From: Micromonospora_G sp040676775
GTDB lineage: Bacteria; Actinomycetota; Actinomycetes; Mycobacteriales; Micromonosporaceae
Assembly (NCBI RefSeq): GCF_040676775.1
Contig: NZ_JBFAPP010000004.1
Coordinates: 310,001-374,000 of the forward strand
Length of the DNA stretch: 64,000 bases
Direction: 5' to 3'
Part shown: positions 9,001 to 17,316 of the stretch, piece by piece
Layout of the letters: every line of letters starts with the position of its first letter
Position numbering within the stretch: the first letter of the stretch is position 1
Made by a program: the position numbers and the translations under genes
The notes under the pieces: model-generated
Databases searched by the model: none
What the model saw: the letters and a program-made list of their open reading frames with translations, nothing else
What the model was told of the DNA's origin: nothing

Positions 9001-9196
9001 CACCATGCCGCTGTTCGTGGACGGCTGGGGGCTGCTGCCGACCTCCACCGCCCCCGGCGGTCTCGCCGTGCTGCTCGCCGTACTCGGAGCGCTGGTCGTG
9101 CTCGGCGGTGCCGCCGCGACCGCGTCGACCCAGTTGGTCCGAGCGGTCACCACCCGAGGGGACGGCGCGCTTCGGGCACCGAGGGAGGCGCCGTGA
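6062..9196 (+). CDS. FtsX-like ABC permease, about 1044 residues (first of pair)
   Basis: Large integral membrane protein with the layout of actinobacterial double-module FtsX-like permeases: an N-terminal transmembrane helix (AAILFVLTGLAVAAATAA), an extracellular region with two close cysteines (VCSHLLVDGACP), a helix bundle around VAAVQLLLVCWFALYFAV, a second set of helices, a second extracellular domain, and three C-terminal helices. The recurring cytoplasmic motif QRRSDIGLVKLRGG (and a counterpart near the C-terminus) is typical of FtsX coupling loops. The ATG at 6062 is chosen over an upstream in-frame codon because GGAGGTGCC precedes it. Its stop overlaps the next start (GTGA). The exported substrate is unknown. 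Confidence 0.85.
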   Translation: MLGLVLSAIRVRRAQAAILFVLTGLAVAAATAAPWYVLATARTVALAQVEGADPRFLAARATGSVVKPPAENVTGEALLTVARTSGARALTVPGTSPTVALRYSGNAASPTGKVRLTIAYRDRVCSHLLVDGACPDGPGQAVLSRRTAELLQVGLGAEVVFEAGLSGVLPVRVVGLYELRDPVSPYWALSESGGVVGNESSATSSGDSMFVTAATMAALPLREINADYHLELPASAFLRIDGYDLVADVARQGQQAGSWRVETNARRLAERVYREQDLLNLGVTVAAVQLLLVCWFALYFAVRHTAEQRRSDIGLVKLRGGARWRVSALVMLQSALPMVTGALVGVGLGVLAARQLHSAVADPGRSATATALSLAAAGTALVGALVAVVFADSRAIGSGVVELLRHVPPRRRGWRADVVDLVLVAVAGAGIYQAMVTDPEPGGATGLVLVAPALVAVVLALVAGRLLGPLGVRAGRRALRAGRLPVLLAALQVARRPGTHRIFALMTVAVAIFATAVTGWSASEQARDRRSAQELGADRVLTVQVRNRAHLLAAVRAADPGGTHAMAVVRNSVSGGNGQTMLAVDSPRFERVVTGQPEYAPAGTRDLVGLLRPAVPESVLVPDGILTLDLTAVASQVPSVPGREAPPLLVIAQLVDAGGDPVPVLFGPVTTGRADYRAPAAGCGTPASAEPSTAPAGCRLVGFDLASRNSSGELITAAGRTVELHGLTGPAGPVLTAALLGDPLRWRAQDLLDLPAPMVAARPGGLTVTTRPEIPTGALPLARAYLIDAPVPLPVLETGRTPVAVPGDPRLRLFGGTAVPIRVGAAARALPQVPGNGLLVDLEYADRLAAGGFGDEPQVWLAPDAPDDLPDRLRAEGLTIVDTESTGAVQHRLARQGPPSTLRFQLLAGAIGLLLAAGALTVAAAVERDGRRADLVALRVQGLPPGAVRRVAYGGDLLLVGCAVLLGVGASVLAGALLRATMPLFVDGWGLLPTSTAPGGLAVLLAVLGALVVLGGAAATASTQLVRAVTTRGDGALRAPREAP

Positions 9197-12195
9197 TCGG
9201 TCTGGTCTGGTCGATGCTGATGGCCCGGCGCGGGCCGGCGGTGGTGCTGCTCCTGTTGAGCATCTTCGCCACCGGGGCGGCGGTCGCCGGTCCGGTGTAC
9301 CTGGCCGCCGTGGACCGGGCCAGCAGCGCGGTGGTGGTGGCGGAAGCACCGCGCCGGGAACGTACGGTCAGCCTCACGACGGTGCTCAGCGAATCGGACA
9401 CCCAGGACAGCCGGTTCGACCAGATGACCTCGTCGCTACTCACCCTGCCCGGCTTCAGTCCGGTGTACTCGGCCCAGTTCGGCGTGCTCGGGATCGAGGT
9501 CGGCGACGCCGAGCAGTCCTCGGTGGTGTTCCGCGAGGACGTCTGCCCGCACCTGGTCCTGGTCCGCGGCCGGTGCGCCGTGGCCAACAGCGAGGTGCTG
9601 GTCGGTGAGTCGACCGCCGCCCGGCGAGGGCTCGCGCCGGGGACCGAGGTCACCGTCGTGGCCTGCACGTTCGACACCATCCAGAACCGGTACGTCCCGG
9701 TCGGCGACCCGGTGACCCTGGTGGTCGTCGGCGTCTACCGCCCGGTCGACCCGGCCGAGCTGTACTGGGGGCGGTCGGCGCACTTCGTACCGGGAACCCC
9801 GGACACGGTCCGCGAACCGCTCTTCGTGACCCGGTCCGGGCTGGACGTGATCCCACATCCCAGCGACCTACGGCAGGTCGACAGCATCCCGGGACCGGGC
9901 GCGTTGACCCCGGACCGGCTGCCCGCGCTGCGGGCCGAGTTCGAGGAGTTGAAGGACGACCTGGGCGGCGGCGCCGGTACGGGCGGGTACGCGATGGTGC
10001 TGGCCGACCTGCCGGACCTGCTGGACCGGATCGAGGACTCGCGCGGGCTGGCCCGGCAGGTGGTGCCGGTGGCGGCCGTACCGCTGGTGGCGCTCTGCTG
10101 GTTCGTCATCTTCCTCGCGGTCGCGTTCGGCACCGCCGCCCGCCGGCACGAACTGGGGCTGGTGGCGCTGCGCGGCATCCGTACGCCGATCCGCTGGTGG
10201 CTCTCGACCGGCGAGAGCCTGCTGGCGATCCTGCTCGGCGCGCCGATCGGATTCCTGGTCGGCACGCTCGGGGTCCAGTTGATCGCCGGTTCCCGGATGG
10301 ACGCCGAGTTCGGTGTCCTGCCGCCGCGCTCGGCGCTGACCGCGGCCCTGGTCGCGGTCGCCGGTGCGCTGATCGCCGGCCTGCTGGCCCAGCGCCGGGT
10401 GGTCTCCACCCCGGTGGTCGACCTGCTGCGCCGGGTGCCGGCCCGGTCGGTGAACTGGCGTTCGGTCGCGGTCGAGGCGACCGTGGTGGTGCTGGCGGTG
10501 GTGGCCGCGTTCCAGTTGCGGGGCTTCGACGGTGAACTGGTCGGGCTGTCGCTGCTGGTACCCGGCCTGGTGGCGCTAGCGGTGGCGCTGGTCACGGCAC
10601 GGCTGCTGATGCCGCTGGCCGCTCGGCTCGGCGCGGTCGCGTTGCGCTGGGGCCGGATCGGTCCGGCGCTGGGTCTGCTCCAGCTTGCCCGCCGGCCTGG
10701 CAGCCAACGACTCTTCGTGCTGGTCACGGTGGCGGTCGCGGCGCTCTCCTTCGCCGCCGCGGCGGTCGAGGTGTCGGACCGGGCCCGCGCCGAGCGGGCC
10801 GGCGTGCAGACCGGGGCGGACCGGGCGCTGAGCGTACTGCCGGTGGACGCCGGGGTGCTGCTGCGTACGGTCCGCGCGGTCGACCCGGCCGGCAAGTACG
10901 CGATGGCCGTCGGCGTCCTGCCGGCGCCGGACGACAACGCACCGTCGCTGCTGCTGGTGGACGCCGAGGCGCTGCCCCGGGTGCCGGACTGGCGGGCCGA
11001 GTTCGGGTTGCCCGCCGAACAGGCCGCGGCCCGCCTGCGTACGCCGGTGTCGGCGCCGTTCGTCCTGCGATCCGCCCGGGCGGCGCTCACCGTGGAAGTT
11101 CCCACCCAGGTGGAAGGCGCCAAACTGGAGGCGACCCTGGTGCTGCGGTCGCTGGCCGGTGGCCCGCCGCTGCGCGTACCGCTCGGAGTGCTCGGTACGG
11201 GTCGGCACGACTACCCGGTCGACGTGCCGGGGTGCGTGTCGGGCTGCCGCGTGGTCGGGGTCCAGGCCAGCTACCAGCGACCCGGTACGGATCCGGGCGA
11301 GCTGCTGCTGGTCGAACTGCGGGCTCTCGACTCCGGTGAGGTGGCGGTCGGGCCGGCGGACTTCGCCGATACGGCGCGGTGGCGTGGCACACCCGACGCG
11401 GCGGCCGACCCGGCCGGTCGGGGACTGCGGCTGCCGATCACCGGCTTGGCGCAGGACGAACTGGTCTGGGCGCTGCCGTCGGACGTACCGGCCCGGTTGC
11501 CGGCACTGGTGGCCGGGGAGGTACCCGGCCGGCTGCCCGGACTCGACGCCGACCTGCACGAGGTGGAGCGGGTCCTCGATGCCGGGGTGCTGCCCCGGGT
11601 GGGTGGTCGCGGCGTCCTGCTGGACCTGGAGTACGCCGAGCGGCAGTCGCTCGGCGGCACCCTGCTGCCGAGGGCCGAGGTGTGGTTGACGGCGGAGGCG
11701 CCGGCTGACGTGGTCGACCGGTTGGAGGCGCGGGGACTGCAGGTGATCGGCGAGGTGACGGCCGCCGGGGAACGGGCCCGGCTGGCCCGGCAGGCGCCCG
11801 CGCTCGCGGTCTGGTTCCATCTGCTCGCCGGTGGGTTCGCCATCCTGCTCGCGCTCTGCGGTCTGGTGCTGATGGTCACCGTCGACCGGCGGCGGCGGGT
11901 CGAGGACGGCCGGTCGTTGCGCCGTCAGGGCCTGTCGGCCGGGGTGGTCGGTGCGGCGGCCCGCTGGTCGTACCTACCGGTGGTGACCAGCGCGTCGCTG
12001 GCCGGGCTGCTCGCCGCCGGGGCGGCCTGGTGGTTGGCCGGTGACTATCTGCCGATCTTCGTCGACCGGGATTTCCAACTGACGCCGCCGCGCTGGCCGG
12101 ATTTATTCCCGGTTTTCGGGCTATGGGCGCTGGCTGGGGTGATGTTCACGGCCGTGGCGGTGGGTCTGGGTTGGGCGTCGCGCGTGCGAGACTAG
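9193..12195 (+). CDS. FtsX-like ABC permease, 1000 residues (second of pair)
   Basis: Partner of the preceding permease with the same architecture: N-terminal helix (VVLLLLSIFATGAAVAG), an extracellular domain with a cysteine pair (DVCPHLVLVRGRC), a helix bundle at VPLVALCWFVIFLAVAF followed by the coupling motif RRHELGLVALRGIR, a second extracellular domain with PGCVSGCRV, and three final helices ending GLGWASRVRD. The GTG start overlaps the upstream stop, so both subunits are made in step, fitting a heterodimeric transporter. Such pairs are usually annotated only as FtsX-like permease family; candidate roles are lipoprotein handling, peptide export or envelope signalling. None can be chosen from sequence. 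Confidence 0.85.
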   Translation: MIGLVWSMLMARRGPAVVLLLLSIFATGAAVAGPVYLAAVDRASSAVVVAEAPRRERTVSLTTVLSESDTQDSRFDQMTSSLLTLPGFSPVYSAQFGVLGIEVGDAEQSSVVFREDVCPHLVLVRGRCAVANSEVLVGESTAARRGLAPGTEVTVVACTFDTIQNRYVPVGDPVTLVVVGVYRPVDPAELYWGRSAHFVPGTPDTVREPLFVTRSGLDVIPHPSDLRQVDSIPGPGALTPDRLPALRAEFEELKDDLGGGAGTGGYAMVLADLPDLLDRIEDSRGLARQVVPVAAVPLVALCWFVIFLAVAFGTAARRHELGLVALRGIRTPIRWWLSTGESLLAILLGAPIGFLVGTLGVQLIAGSRMDAEFGVLPPRSALTAALVAVAGALIAGLLAQRRVVSTPVVDLLRRVPARSVNWRSVAVEATVVVLAVVAAFQLRGFDGELVGLSLLVPGLVALAVALVTARLLMPLAARLGAVALRWGRIGPALGLLQLARRPGSQRLFVLVTVAVAALSFAAAAVEVSDRARAERAGVQTGADRALSVLPVDAGVLLRTVRAVDPAGKYAMAVGVLPAPDDNAPSLLLVDAEALPRVPDWRAEFGLPAEQAAARLRTPVSAPFVLRSARAALTVEVPTQVEGAKLEATLVLRSLAGGPPLRVPLGVLGTGRHDYPVDVPGCVSGCRVVGVQASYQRPGTDPGELLLVELRALDSGEVAVGPADFADTARWRGTPDAAADPAGRGLRLPITGLAQDELVWALPSDVPARLPALVAGEVPGRLPGLDADLHEVERVLDAGVLPRVGGRGVLLDLEYAERQSLGGTLLPRAEVWLTAEAPADVVDRLEARGLQVIGEVTAAGERARLARQAPALAVWFHLLAGGFAILLALCGLVLMVTVDRRRRVEDGRSLRRQGLSAGVVGAAARWSYLPVVTSASLAGLLAAGAAWWLAGDYLPIFVDRDFQLTPPRWPDLFPVFGLWALAGVMFTAVAVGLGWASRVRD

Positions 12196-12201
12196 ACAAC
12201 C

Positions 12202-13131
12202 ATGAGCGACCCACGGATCACCTCGTCGATCTTCACCCGCGGCGCGGTAGACCTCGGCGCGCTGCGCAGCGCCGCCCAGCCGACCGCCCGACCCGCCGGC
12301 CAGCCGCCGGCCACCCCGTCCGCACCCGCTGCCGCGCCGGCCGGCGCCGCAGGTGGAGGTGGGGTCACCGTCATCGACGTCAGCGAGGCGACGTTCCAGA
12401 CGGAGGTGCTGGAGCGCTCCCTGACCACGCCAGTCGTGATCGACTTCTGGGCCGAGTGGTGCGAGCCGTGCAAGCAGCTCTCGCCGGTGCTGGAGCGGCT
12501 GGCGGTGGAGGGCGGCGGCGCCTGGGTGCTCGCCAAGATCGATGTCGATGCCAACCCGCGGATCGCGCAGATGTTCCGGGTCCAGGGCATCCCGATGGTC
12601 TACGCGGTGATCGGCGGCCAGCCGGTGGACGCCTTCTCCGGCGTGGTGCCCGAGGCGCAGCTGCGGCAGTGGCTCGACGCCGTACTCAAGGCCGGCGGGG
12701 TGGCGGTCGACACGCCCGAGGATCCCCGACTGGGTGAGGCCGACGAGGCGCTCATCACCGGCGATCTCGACACGGCCGAACGGGCGTACAAGAAGATCCT
12801 TTCGGATGCACCGGCGGACGCCGCGGCCGAGGCCGGCCTGGCCCACGTCGCGCTGGCCCGCCGGGTGACCGGGGTCGACCCGAACGCGGCCATCGCCGCC
12901 GCCGAGGCCAACCCCGACGACGTACCGGCGCATCTGCTGGCCGCCGACATCGAGGTGCTCTCCGGCCAGGCGGAGCAGGCGTACGCGCGGCTGGTCAGCC
13001 TGATCCGGCGCAGCTCGGGCGACGACCGCGAGGGCATCCGCCGCCACCTGCTCTCCCTGTTCACCGTCGCCGGACCGGACGACCCGGCCGTAGCCGGAGC
13101 CCGCCGGGCGCTGGCCAGCGCGCTGTTCTGA
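12202..13131 (+). CDS. Thioredoxin-TPR protein, CnoX/YbbN-like co-chaperone
   Basis: 309 residues. A flexible Ala/Pro N-terminus (about 1-52) precedes a thioredoxin fold with active-site WCEPC (Cys87 and Cys90), and then helical TPR-like repeats from about residue 175 (LGEADEALITGDLDTAERAY, ending ARRALASALF). This is the arrangement of the CnoX/YbbN chaperedoxins, which protect unfolded proteins in the cytoplasm; here the CxxC is intact, so redox activity is likely. It starts 6 nt after the permease gene with no clear ribosome-binding site, but I see no functional link to the exporter. Confidence 0.85.
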   Translation: MSDPRITSSIFTRGAVDLGALRSAAQPTARPAGQPPATPSAPAAAPAGAAGGGGVTVIDVSEATFQTEVLERSLTTPVVIDFWAEWCEPCKQLSPVLERLAVEGGGAWVLAKIDVDANPRIAQMFRVQGIPMVYAVIGGQPVDAFSGVVPEAQLRQWLDAVLKAGGVAVDTPEDPRLGEADEALITGDLDTAERAYKKILSDAPADAAAEAGLAHVALARRVTGVDPNAAIAAAEANPDDVPAHLLAADIEVLSGQAEQAYARLVSLIRRSSGDDREGIRRHLLSLFTVAGPDDPAVAGARRALASALF

Positions 13132-13184
13132 CCGGTGCCCGGTCGGACGGCCGGCCGGGGTGTGCCGGGTAACGGTTGACCATG

Positions 13185-13276
13185 GAGCGTGAAAAGTCTG
13201 ACGAGGCAAGTGCGAAATGCCTGACCCTGGGTGCGGGAAAAGTGTGATCACATGGGTTCGGAAGGCCTGACCAGGT
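13185..13276 (+). repeat. Four degenerate 23-bp tandem repeats upstream of the arginase-like gene
   Basis: Four consecutive 23-bp units (starts 13185, 13208, 13231, 13254) share the pattern GTGCGAAAAGNCTGACC; the TGA of each unit is exactly 23 nt from the next. Unit 3 contains the palindrome TGTGATCACA. The array ends 54 nt before the ATG. Regular phasing of about two helical turns fits a cooperative protein-binding array. No named repeat is recognised. Confidence 0.6.
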
Positions 13277-13330
13277 GAGTACGAGCTGCGTACCGGTCGG
13301 CACCGGGGTCGGGAACGAGGACGGGAGCCC

Positions 13331-14941
13331 ATGATGCGCCGGATCGCCGTCCTCGACGCACCCTCGAACCTGGGCCTGCGTCCGCCCACCGCCACGTCCG
13401 TGCCGGGGTGCGCCAAGGCACCGGGGGCGTTGCGCGACCAGGACCTGATCAACCGGCTCGCCGCCCGTGACGCCGGCTGCCTCACCCCGTCGCGGTACGA
13501 CCCCGGCGACTGGCGCCCCGGCGACGGGGTCAGCCACGCCGGGGCGATCGGGGCGTACTCGCGGGCGCTGGCCGACCGGATCGGCGCGATCATCGACCGG
13601 GGCGAGTTCCCGGTGGTCCTCGGCGGCGACTGCTCGATCGTGCTCGGCTCCGCGCTCGCCATGCACCGGCTCGGCGAGGCGGTCGGCGGCCGGATCGGGC
13701 TGGTCTACGTCGACGGCCACTCCGACTTCCGGCACCCGGGCAACGCCTCGTACGTCGGCGCCGCCGCGGGCGAGGGCCTGGCCCTGGTCACCGGGCGCGG
13801 ACAGCCCGACCTCGCCTCGATCGAGGGCCGCCGGCCGTACTTCCGGGACGTCGACGTGGTGGTGCTCGGCATCCGGGCCCAGGACGAGTACCGACTCGAC
13901 CTGCAGGCGGCCGGCATCGTGACCCGGCCGGTGCCGACGCTGCGCGCCGAAGGGGCGGCGCGTACCGCCCAGTGGGCGCACGACCAGCTTGCCGACTGTG
14001 CCGGCTACTGGGTGCACATCGACGTGGACGTACTCGACCCGGCGGTGATGCCGGCGGTCGACGCGCCCGACCCAGGCGGGATCGCGTTCCCCGAGTTGGA
14101 ACTGCTACTCGCCGGACTCGTCGACACCCCGCACTGCCTCGGTGTGGAGATCACCGTCTTCGACCCCGACTACGACCAGGACGGCGCGTACGCGGCCGAG
14201 ATCGTCGCCACCCTCGCCGCCGGTCTGGCGCCGGTCGCCGCACCGGAGACGCCCCCCGCCCGGCTGCTGCCGGCCCAGTCCTCGGCCACCGGCCGTGGCG
14301 GCCTGCGCCCGATCCGCAAGAACTCCGCCGGTACGTCGTCCGGCGCCCGTACCCCGTCCGGTACGTCCTCCGCCGTGCGGCCCTCGGCGAGCGCGTTCGG
14401 ACCGGTGAGCGCGCTCGGCGCGGACATGCTCGACACCGCCGTGGAACGCCACCCGTCGTCCCGCTCGCCCAAGTCACCGAACGCCCTGCGGCGCGGGCTG
14501 TCGTCGGTCGCCGGAATGGGCGTCGACGACGCGCCAGAGCCCTCTGCAGCCATCGCGCCACCCACGCCGACCGAACCACCTGCGGCCGTCGATCTCCCTA
14601 CGGTCGGCGAGCCGCCCCCGGTCAACGAGTCGTCGCCGGTGAGTGAACCGGCGCTGGTGGTCGAGCGGGCCCCGACTATCGAGGCGCCGGTCGTACTCGG
14701 GCCCGTCGCCCGGCCGTCCGGCATGCCGCTCTTACCCACCGGTCCGGCGACCGAGCCGCACGGCGATCCAGACCTACGGCGTGAAGGCGCCGGCCGAGGC
14801 AAGTCGCGGCTCGACCGCGACGAGACGCGGACCGAGGCCGCTACGCCACCGGAACCCCGTGCACCGGAGCCGGTCGGTCCCCCGCCGTCCGCCGGACCGG
14901 GCCGACTGCGCCCTACTCCATCTCCCGACCCACCCGCCTGA
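13331..14941 (+). CDS. Arginase/agmatinase-fold protein with long disordered C-terminal tail
   Basis: 536 residues. Residues 1 to about 300 are a ureohydrolase domain: VVLGGDCS, YVDGHSDFRHP and HIDVDVLDP match the manganese-binding motifs GGDHS, DAHxD and DxDxxDP. One ligand is altered, because the usual His of GGDH is Cys here. The substrate (arginine, agmatine, formiminoglutamate or another guanidino compound) is not deducible. From about residue 305 the protein is low-complexity and rich in Pro, Ala, Ser and Glu with a few basic blocks, nearly doubling the usual length of about 300; no domain is visible. ATG-ATG follows a GGGAG site. Phased repeats lie upstream and a bidirectional terminator downstream. 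Confidence 0.78.
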   Translation: MMRRIAVLDAPSNLGLRPPTATSVPGCAKAPGALRDQDLINRLAARDAGCLTPSRYDPGDWRPGDGVSHAGAIGAYSRALADRIGAIIDRGEFPVVLGGDCSIVLGSALAMHRLGEAVGGRIGLVYVDGHSDFRHPGNASYVGAAAGEGLALVTGRGQPDLASIEGRRPYFRDVDVVVLGIRAQDEYRLDLQAAGIVTRPVPTLRAEGAARTAQWAHDQLADCAGYWVHIDVDVLDPAVMPAVDAPDPGGIAFPELELLLAGLVDTPHCLGVEITVFDPDYDQDGAYAAEIVATLAAGLAPVAAPETPPARLLPAQSSATGRGGLRPIRKNSAGTSSGARTPSGTSSAVRPSASAFGPVSALGADMLDTAVERHPSSRSPKSPNALRRGLSSVAGMGVDDAPEPSAAIAPPTPTEPPAAVDLPTVGEPPPVNESSPVSEPALVVERAPTIEAPVVLGPVARPSGMPLLPTGPATEPHGDPDLRREGAGRGKSRLDRDETRTEAATPPEPRAPEPVGPPPSAGPGRLRPTPSPDPPA

Positions 14942-14968
14942 CCGCACCCCACCGCTCCGAACCTCACT

Positions 14969-15022
14969 AATACGGAGAATGAGGGGCTATCCAAGCTGGA
15001 ATAGCCCCTCTTCCTCTGTATT
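14969..15022. terminator. Bidirectional terminator between convergent genes
   Basis: GAGGGGCTAT and ATAGCCCCTC pair perfectly over a 10-nt loop, and flanking AATACGGAGAAT / TTCCTCTGTATT extend the stem to about 22 bp with few mismatches. It is followed by T-rich sequence on both strands. Confidence 0.85.
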
Positions 15023-15057
15023 TGGTCCCGGGGACGGGGAGGTGGGGTGGGGATGGG

Positions 15058-17022
15058 TCAGCGGGCGGCCAGGTTGCGGAGGAAGCGTTCGGCGATCGGG
15101 ACCGCGGTGTCACCGCTGCCGCCGCCCCGCTCGACGAAGACCGCGAACGCGACGTCGCCCTGCCAGCCGACGAACCAGGCGTGCGTGTTGGCCGGGTTGT
15201 CGTCGTACTCCGCGGTTCCGGTCTTGCCGTGGACGGGTGCGCCGGGAACGTCCTTGAGCGCGGTCGCGCTGCCGACGGTGACCACTTCGCGCATCATGGT
15301 CCGCAGCGGCTCGACCGAGCTGGCCTTGAGCTGTGGCCCGGCGGGCGCGGGTGCGGCGGGTGCGGGGTCGAGGACCAGCTTCGGCTGCTGCCACTGACCC
15401 TTGGCAACGGCGGCGGTGGCGGCGGCCATCGCGATCGGGCTGACCAGGTTGGTGCCCTGGCCGAAGGTGGCGGCGGCGCGCTCGACGGCCGAACCGCCGG
15501 TCGAGATCTTGCCGCTGAACGCCTCCACGCCCAGCTCCCACTTGGCCTCCAGGCCGAGGCTCCGGCCCGCCTCGGCCAGCCCGGTGTCACCGAGCTTCGG
15601 CGCCAGCGCGGCGAACGCGGTGTTGCACGACTTGGCGAAGTCGGTACGGAACGGCACCCTGCCCAGCTCGAAGTCGTTCGAGTTCTTGAACGACCGCCCG
15701 TCGACGGTGAAGTTCTTCGGGCAGTCGACCGGACCGTCGAGGCTGACCGCGTTCAGGTCGAGCAGGCCCAGCGTGCTGACCATCTTGAAGGTCGAGCCGG
15801 GCGGCACCTGGGCGGTCAGGGCCAGATTCTCGGTGCCGCCACCGGGGCCGTTGGCGGCGGCGAGGACCGAGCCGTCACTGATCCTGATCGCCACCAGGGC
15901 GGTACGGTGCGGATCGGCACCGAGCGCGGCGTCGGCGGCGTTCTGGGTCTTGACGTCGAGCGTGGTCTTCAACGGCGTACCCGGCTTCGGTTCGATCCGG
16001 TACAGCTCCTGGTCGGTCGGGGCGAGTTCGCCCGCTGGGTTGCGCCGACTGATCACCACGGTGCCGCCGGGGGTGCCGCGCAGCGGTTTCTCGTACTGGC
16101 CCTGTAGGCCGCCGTGGCCGACCAGGTCGCCTTCGGCGTACACGCCGGGGTTGGCGTCGAGGTCGTCCTTGAGGGCCGGGTCGACCGAGCCGAGCAGGGC
16201 ACGGGCGAACTCACGGGTGGGCGCCAACTCGCGCTGCTCCTCCCGGAACTTCGTCCCCGGCAGGTCGTAGATGCGCGGTTTGATCTGCTGGTACGCCTCC
16301 TTCCGGAGACTCACCACGTCGACGAAGGCGTCCGGTTTGGCCTCCTTCATCCGGGCCGGCAGGTCAGCGAGGTCGATCGGTGGGTTGATCGCCGGCCGGA
16401 TCGCCTTGAACGCCTCGTCCAGGTTCTTGACCAGGCCCGGTACGTCGGTCACCTCGCTCGGCTGCACGCCCACCAGCACAACCGACCGGGCCGCGACGAT
16501 CGGCTGCCCGGCGCCGTCCAGGATCTGGCCGCGTGGCGCGCCGACCCGCCGTACGGTCAGCGTGTCGCCGGCCGTCAGCTTCTCCTGCGCCACCCGGGGT
16601 TCCCAGATGACCCGCCAGTGGTCTTCGGTGTCACGCTTGAGCCGTACCGTCGAGGGGTAGGCCCAGTGGGTGCCACCGGGCAGGGTCCAGTCGATCGTCA
16701 GGTTCGCCGTCGCGGCGTCCTCGCGGACCTGCGCCTTACCCTCACGGCGCAGCTTCGCGGTCAGTTCGCCGGAGAGCAGCTTGATCTCCTCGGCGACCTT
16801 GGCGCCGGTTACGCCCTGCCCCTGCGTGTCGACGAAGCGGAGTTGGTCGAGCTTTCCGTCCTGCCATCCGCGCAGGAAGGCGTCCACCGTCTGCTCCGGC
16901 GAGTCGGATCCCGAGCAGCCGGCCAACAGCCCGGCCACCAGGCCCAGCCCGGCGAGCGCGGCGACGACCGGTCGGCGGCGGCGGGTGGACGTTGCACGGA
17001 TGCGGTGTTCGTACGGGCGCAT
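15058..17022 (-). CDS. Penicillin-binding protein, lipoprotein with NTF2-like N-terminal domain
   Basis: 654-residue class B-like D,D-transpeptidase that cross-links peptidoglycan outside the membrane. The N-terminus ends in a lipobox (GLLAGCSG), so it should be a lipid-anchored protein. An NTF2-like/MecA-N region (about 40-150) starts EQTVDAFLRGWQDG, followed by the PBP dimerisation domain and a transpeptidase domain with all three motifs: PPGSTFK (SxxK serine), KSCNT (SxN) and HGKTGTAE (KTG). The ATG is chosen at the signal peptide although the frame is open beyond it. It is transcribed divergently from the glutamate dehydrogenase gene. This architecture resembles low-affinity PBPs; beta-lactam affinity cannot be judged from sequence. 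Confidence 0.9.
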   Translation of the reverse strand: MRPYEHRIRATSTRRRRPVVAALAGLGLVAGLLAGCSGSDSPEQTVDAFLRGWQDGKLDQLRFVDTQGQGVTGAKVAEEIKLLSGELTAKLRREGKAQVREDAATANLTIDWTLPGGTHWAYPSTVRLKRDTEDHWRVIWEPRVAQEKLTAGDTLTVRRVGAPRGQILDGAGQPIVAARSVVLVGVQPSEVTDVPGLVKNLDEAFKAIRPAINPPIDLADLPARMKEAKPDAFVDVVSLRKEAYQQIKPRIYDLPGTKFREEQRELAPTREFARALLGSVDPALKDDLDANPGVYAEGDLVGHGGLQGQYEKPLRGTPGGTVVISRRNPAGELAPTDQELYRIEPKPGTPLKTTLDVKTQNAADAALGADPHRTALVAIRISDGSVLAAANGPGGGTENLALTAQVPPGSTFKMVSTLGLLDLNAVSLDGPVDCPKNFTVDGRSFKNSNDFELGRVPFRTDFAKSCNTAFAALAPKLGDTGLAEAGRSLGLEAKWELGVEAFSGKISTGGSAVERAAATFGQGTNLVSPIAMAAATAAVAKGQWQQPKLVLDPAPAAPAPAGPQLKASSVEPLRTMMREVVTVGSATALKDVPGAPVHGKTGTAEYDDNPANTHAWFVGWQGDVAFAVFVERGGGSGDTAVPIAERFLRNLAAR

Positions 17023-17316
17023 GTGGCGGCGGCCACCTTTCGGTCGTTCGTCCCCGATTCGATCCCTGAAGGTAGTACGCCCGCGCCGCTGGTGGTGGTT
17101 GCGTGCCGGGTTCGCAGGCAACCGAGATCCAGGTGTGATGACCTGCTGAGTGGGGGTACTCAGGAACACCTGTGCTCCGTACCCACAAGGGGTGAAAGGG
17201 CGAAGTCGCGATCCGGACGTCCGGTGCGTCGGTCCGCCGATCAAGGGGTGAACCGGCAAGGCATAGGCTGGGCGCAGAGTGACCCACAACGCGGTGGGTC
17301 GAGGGGAGTGGCACCG
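17023..17316. promoter_or_regulatory. Divergent promoter region between the PBP and GDH genes
   Basis: 294 bp with no convincing gene. It holds both gene starts, the GAGGGGAG ribosome-binding site of gdh, and a partly paired element GGGTAC...GTACCC around 17155-17195. No consensus promoter was identified. Confidence 0.45.

Noticed and set aside
13231..13253. CRP-binding site (TGTGATCACA)
   Set aside because: The half-sites lack the 6-bp spacer of CRP sites; the palindrome is part of the 23-bp repeat series.
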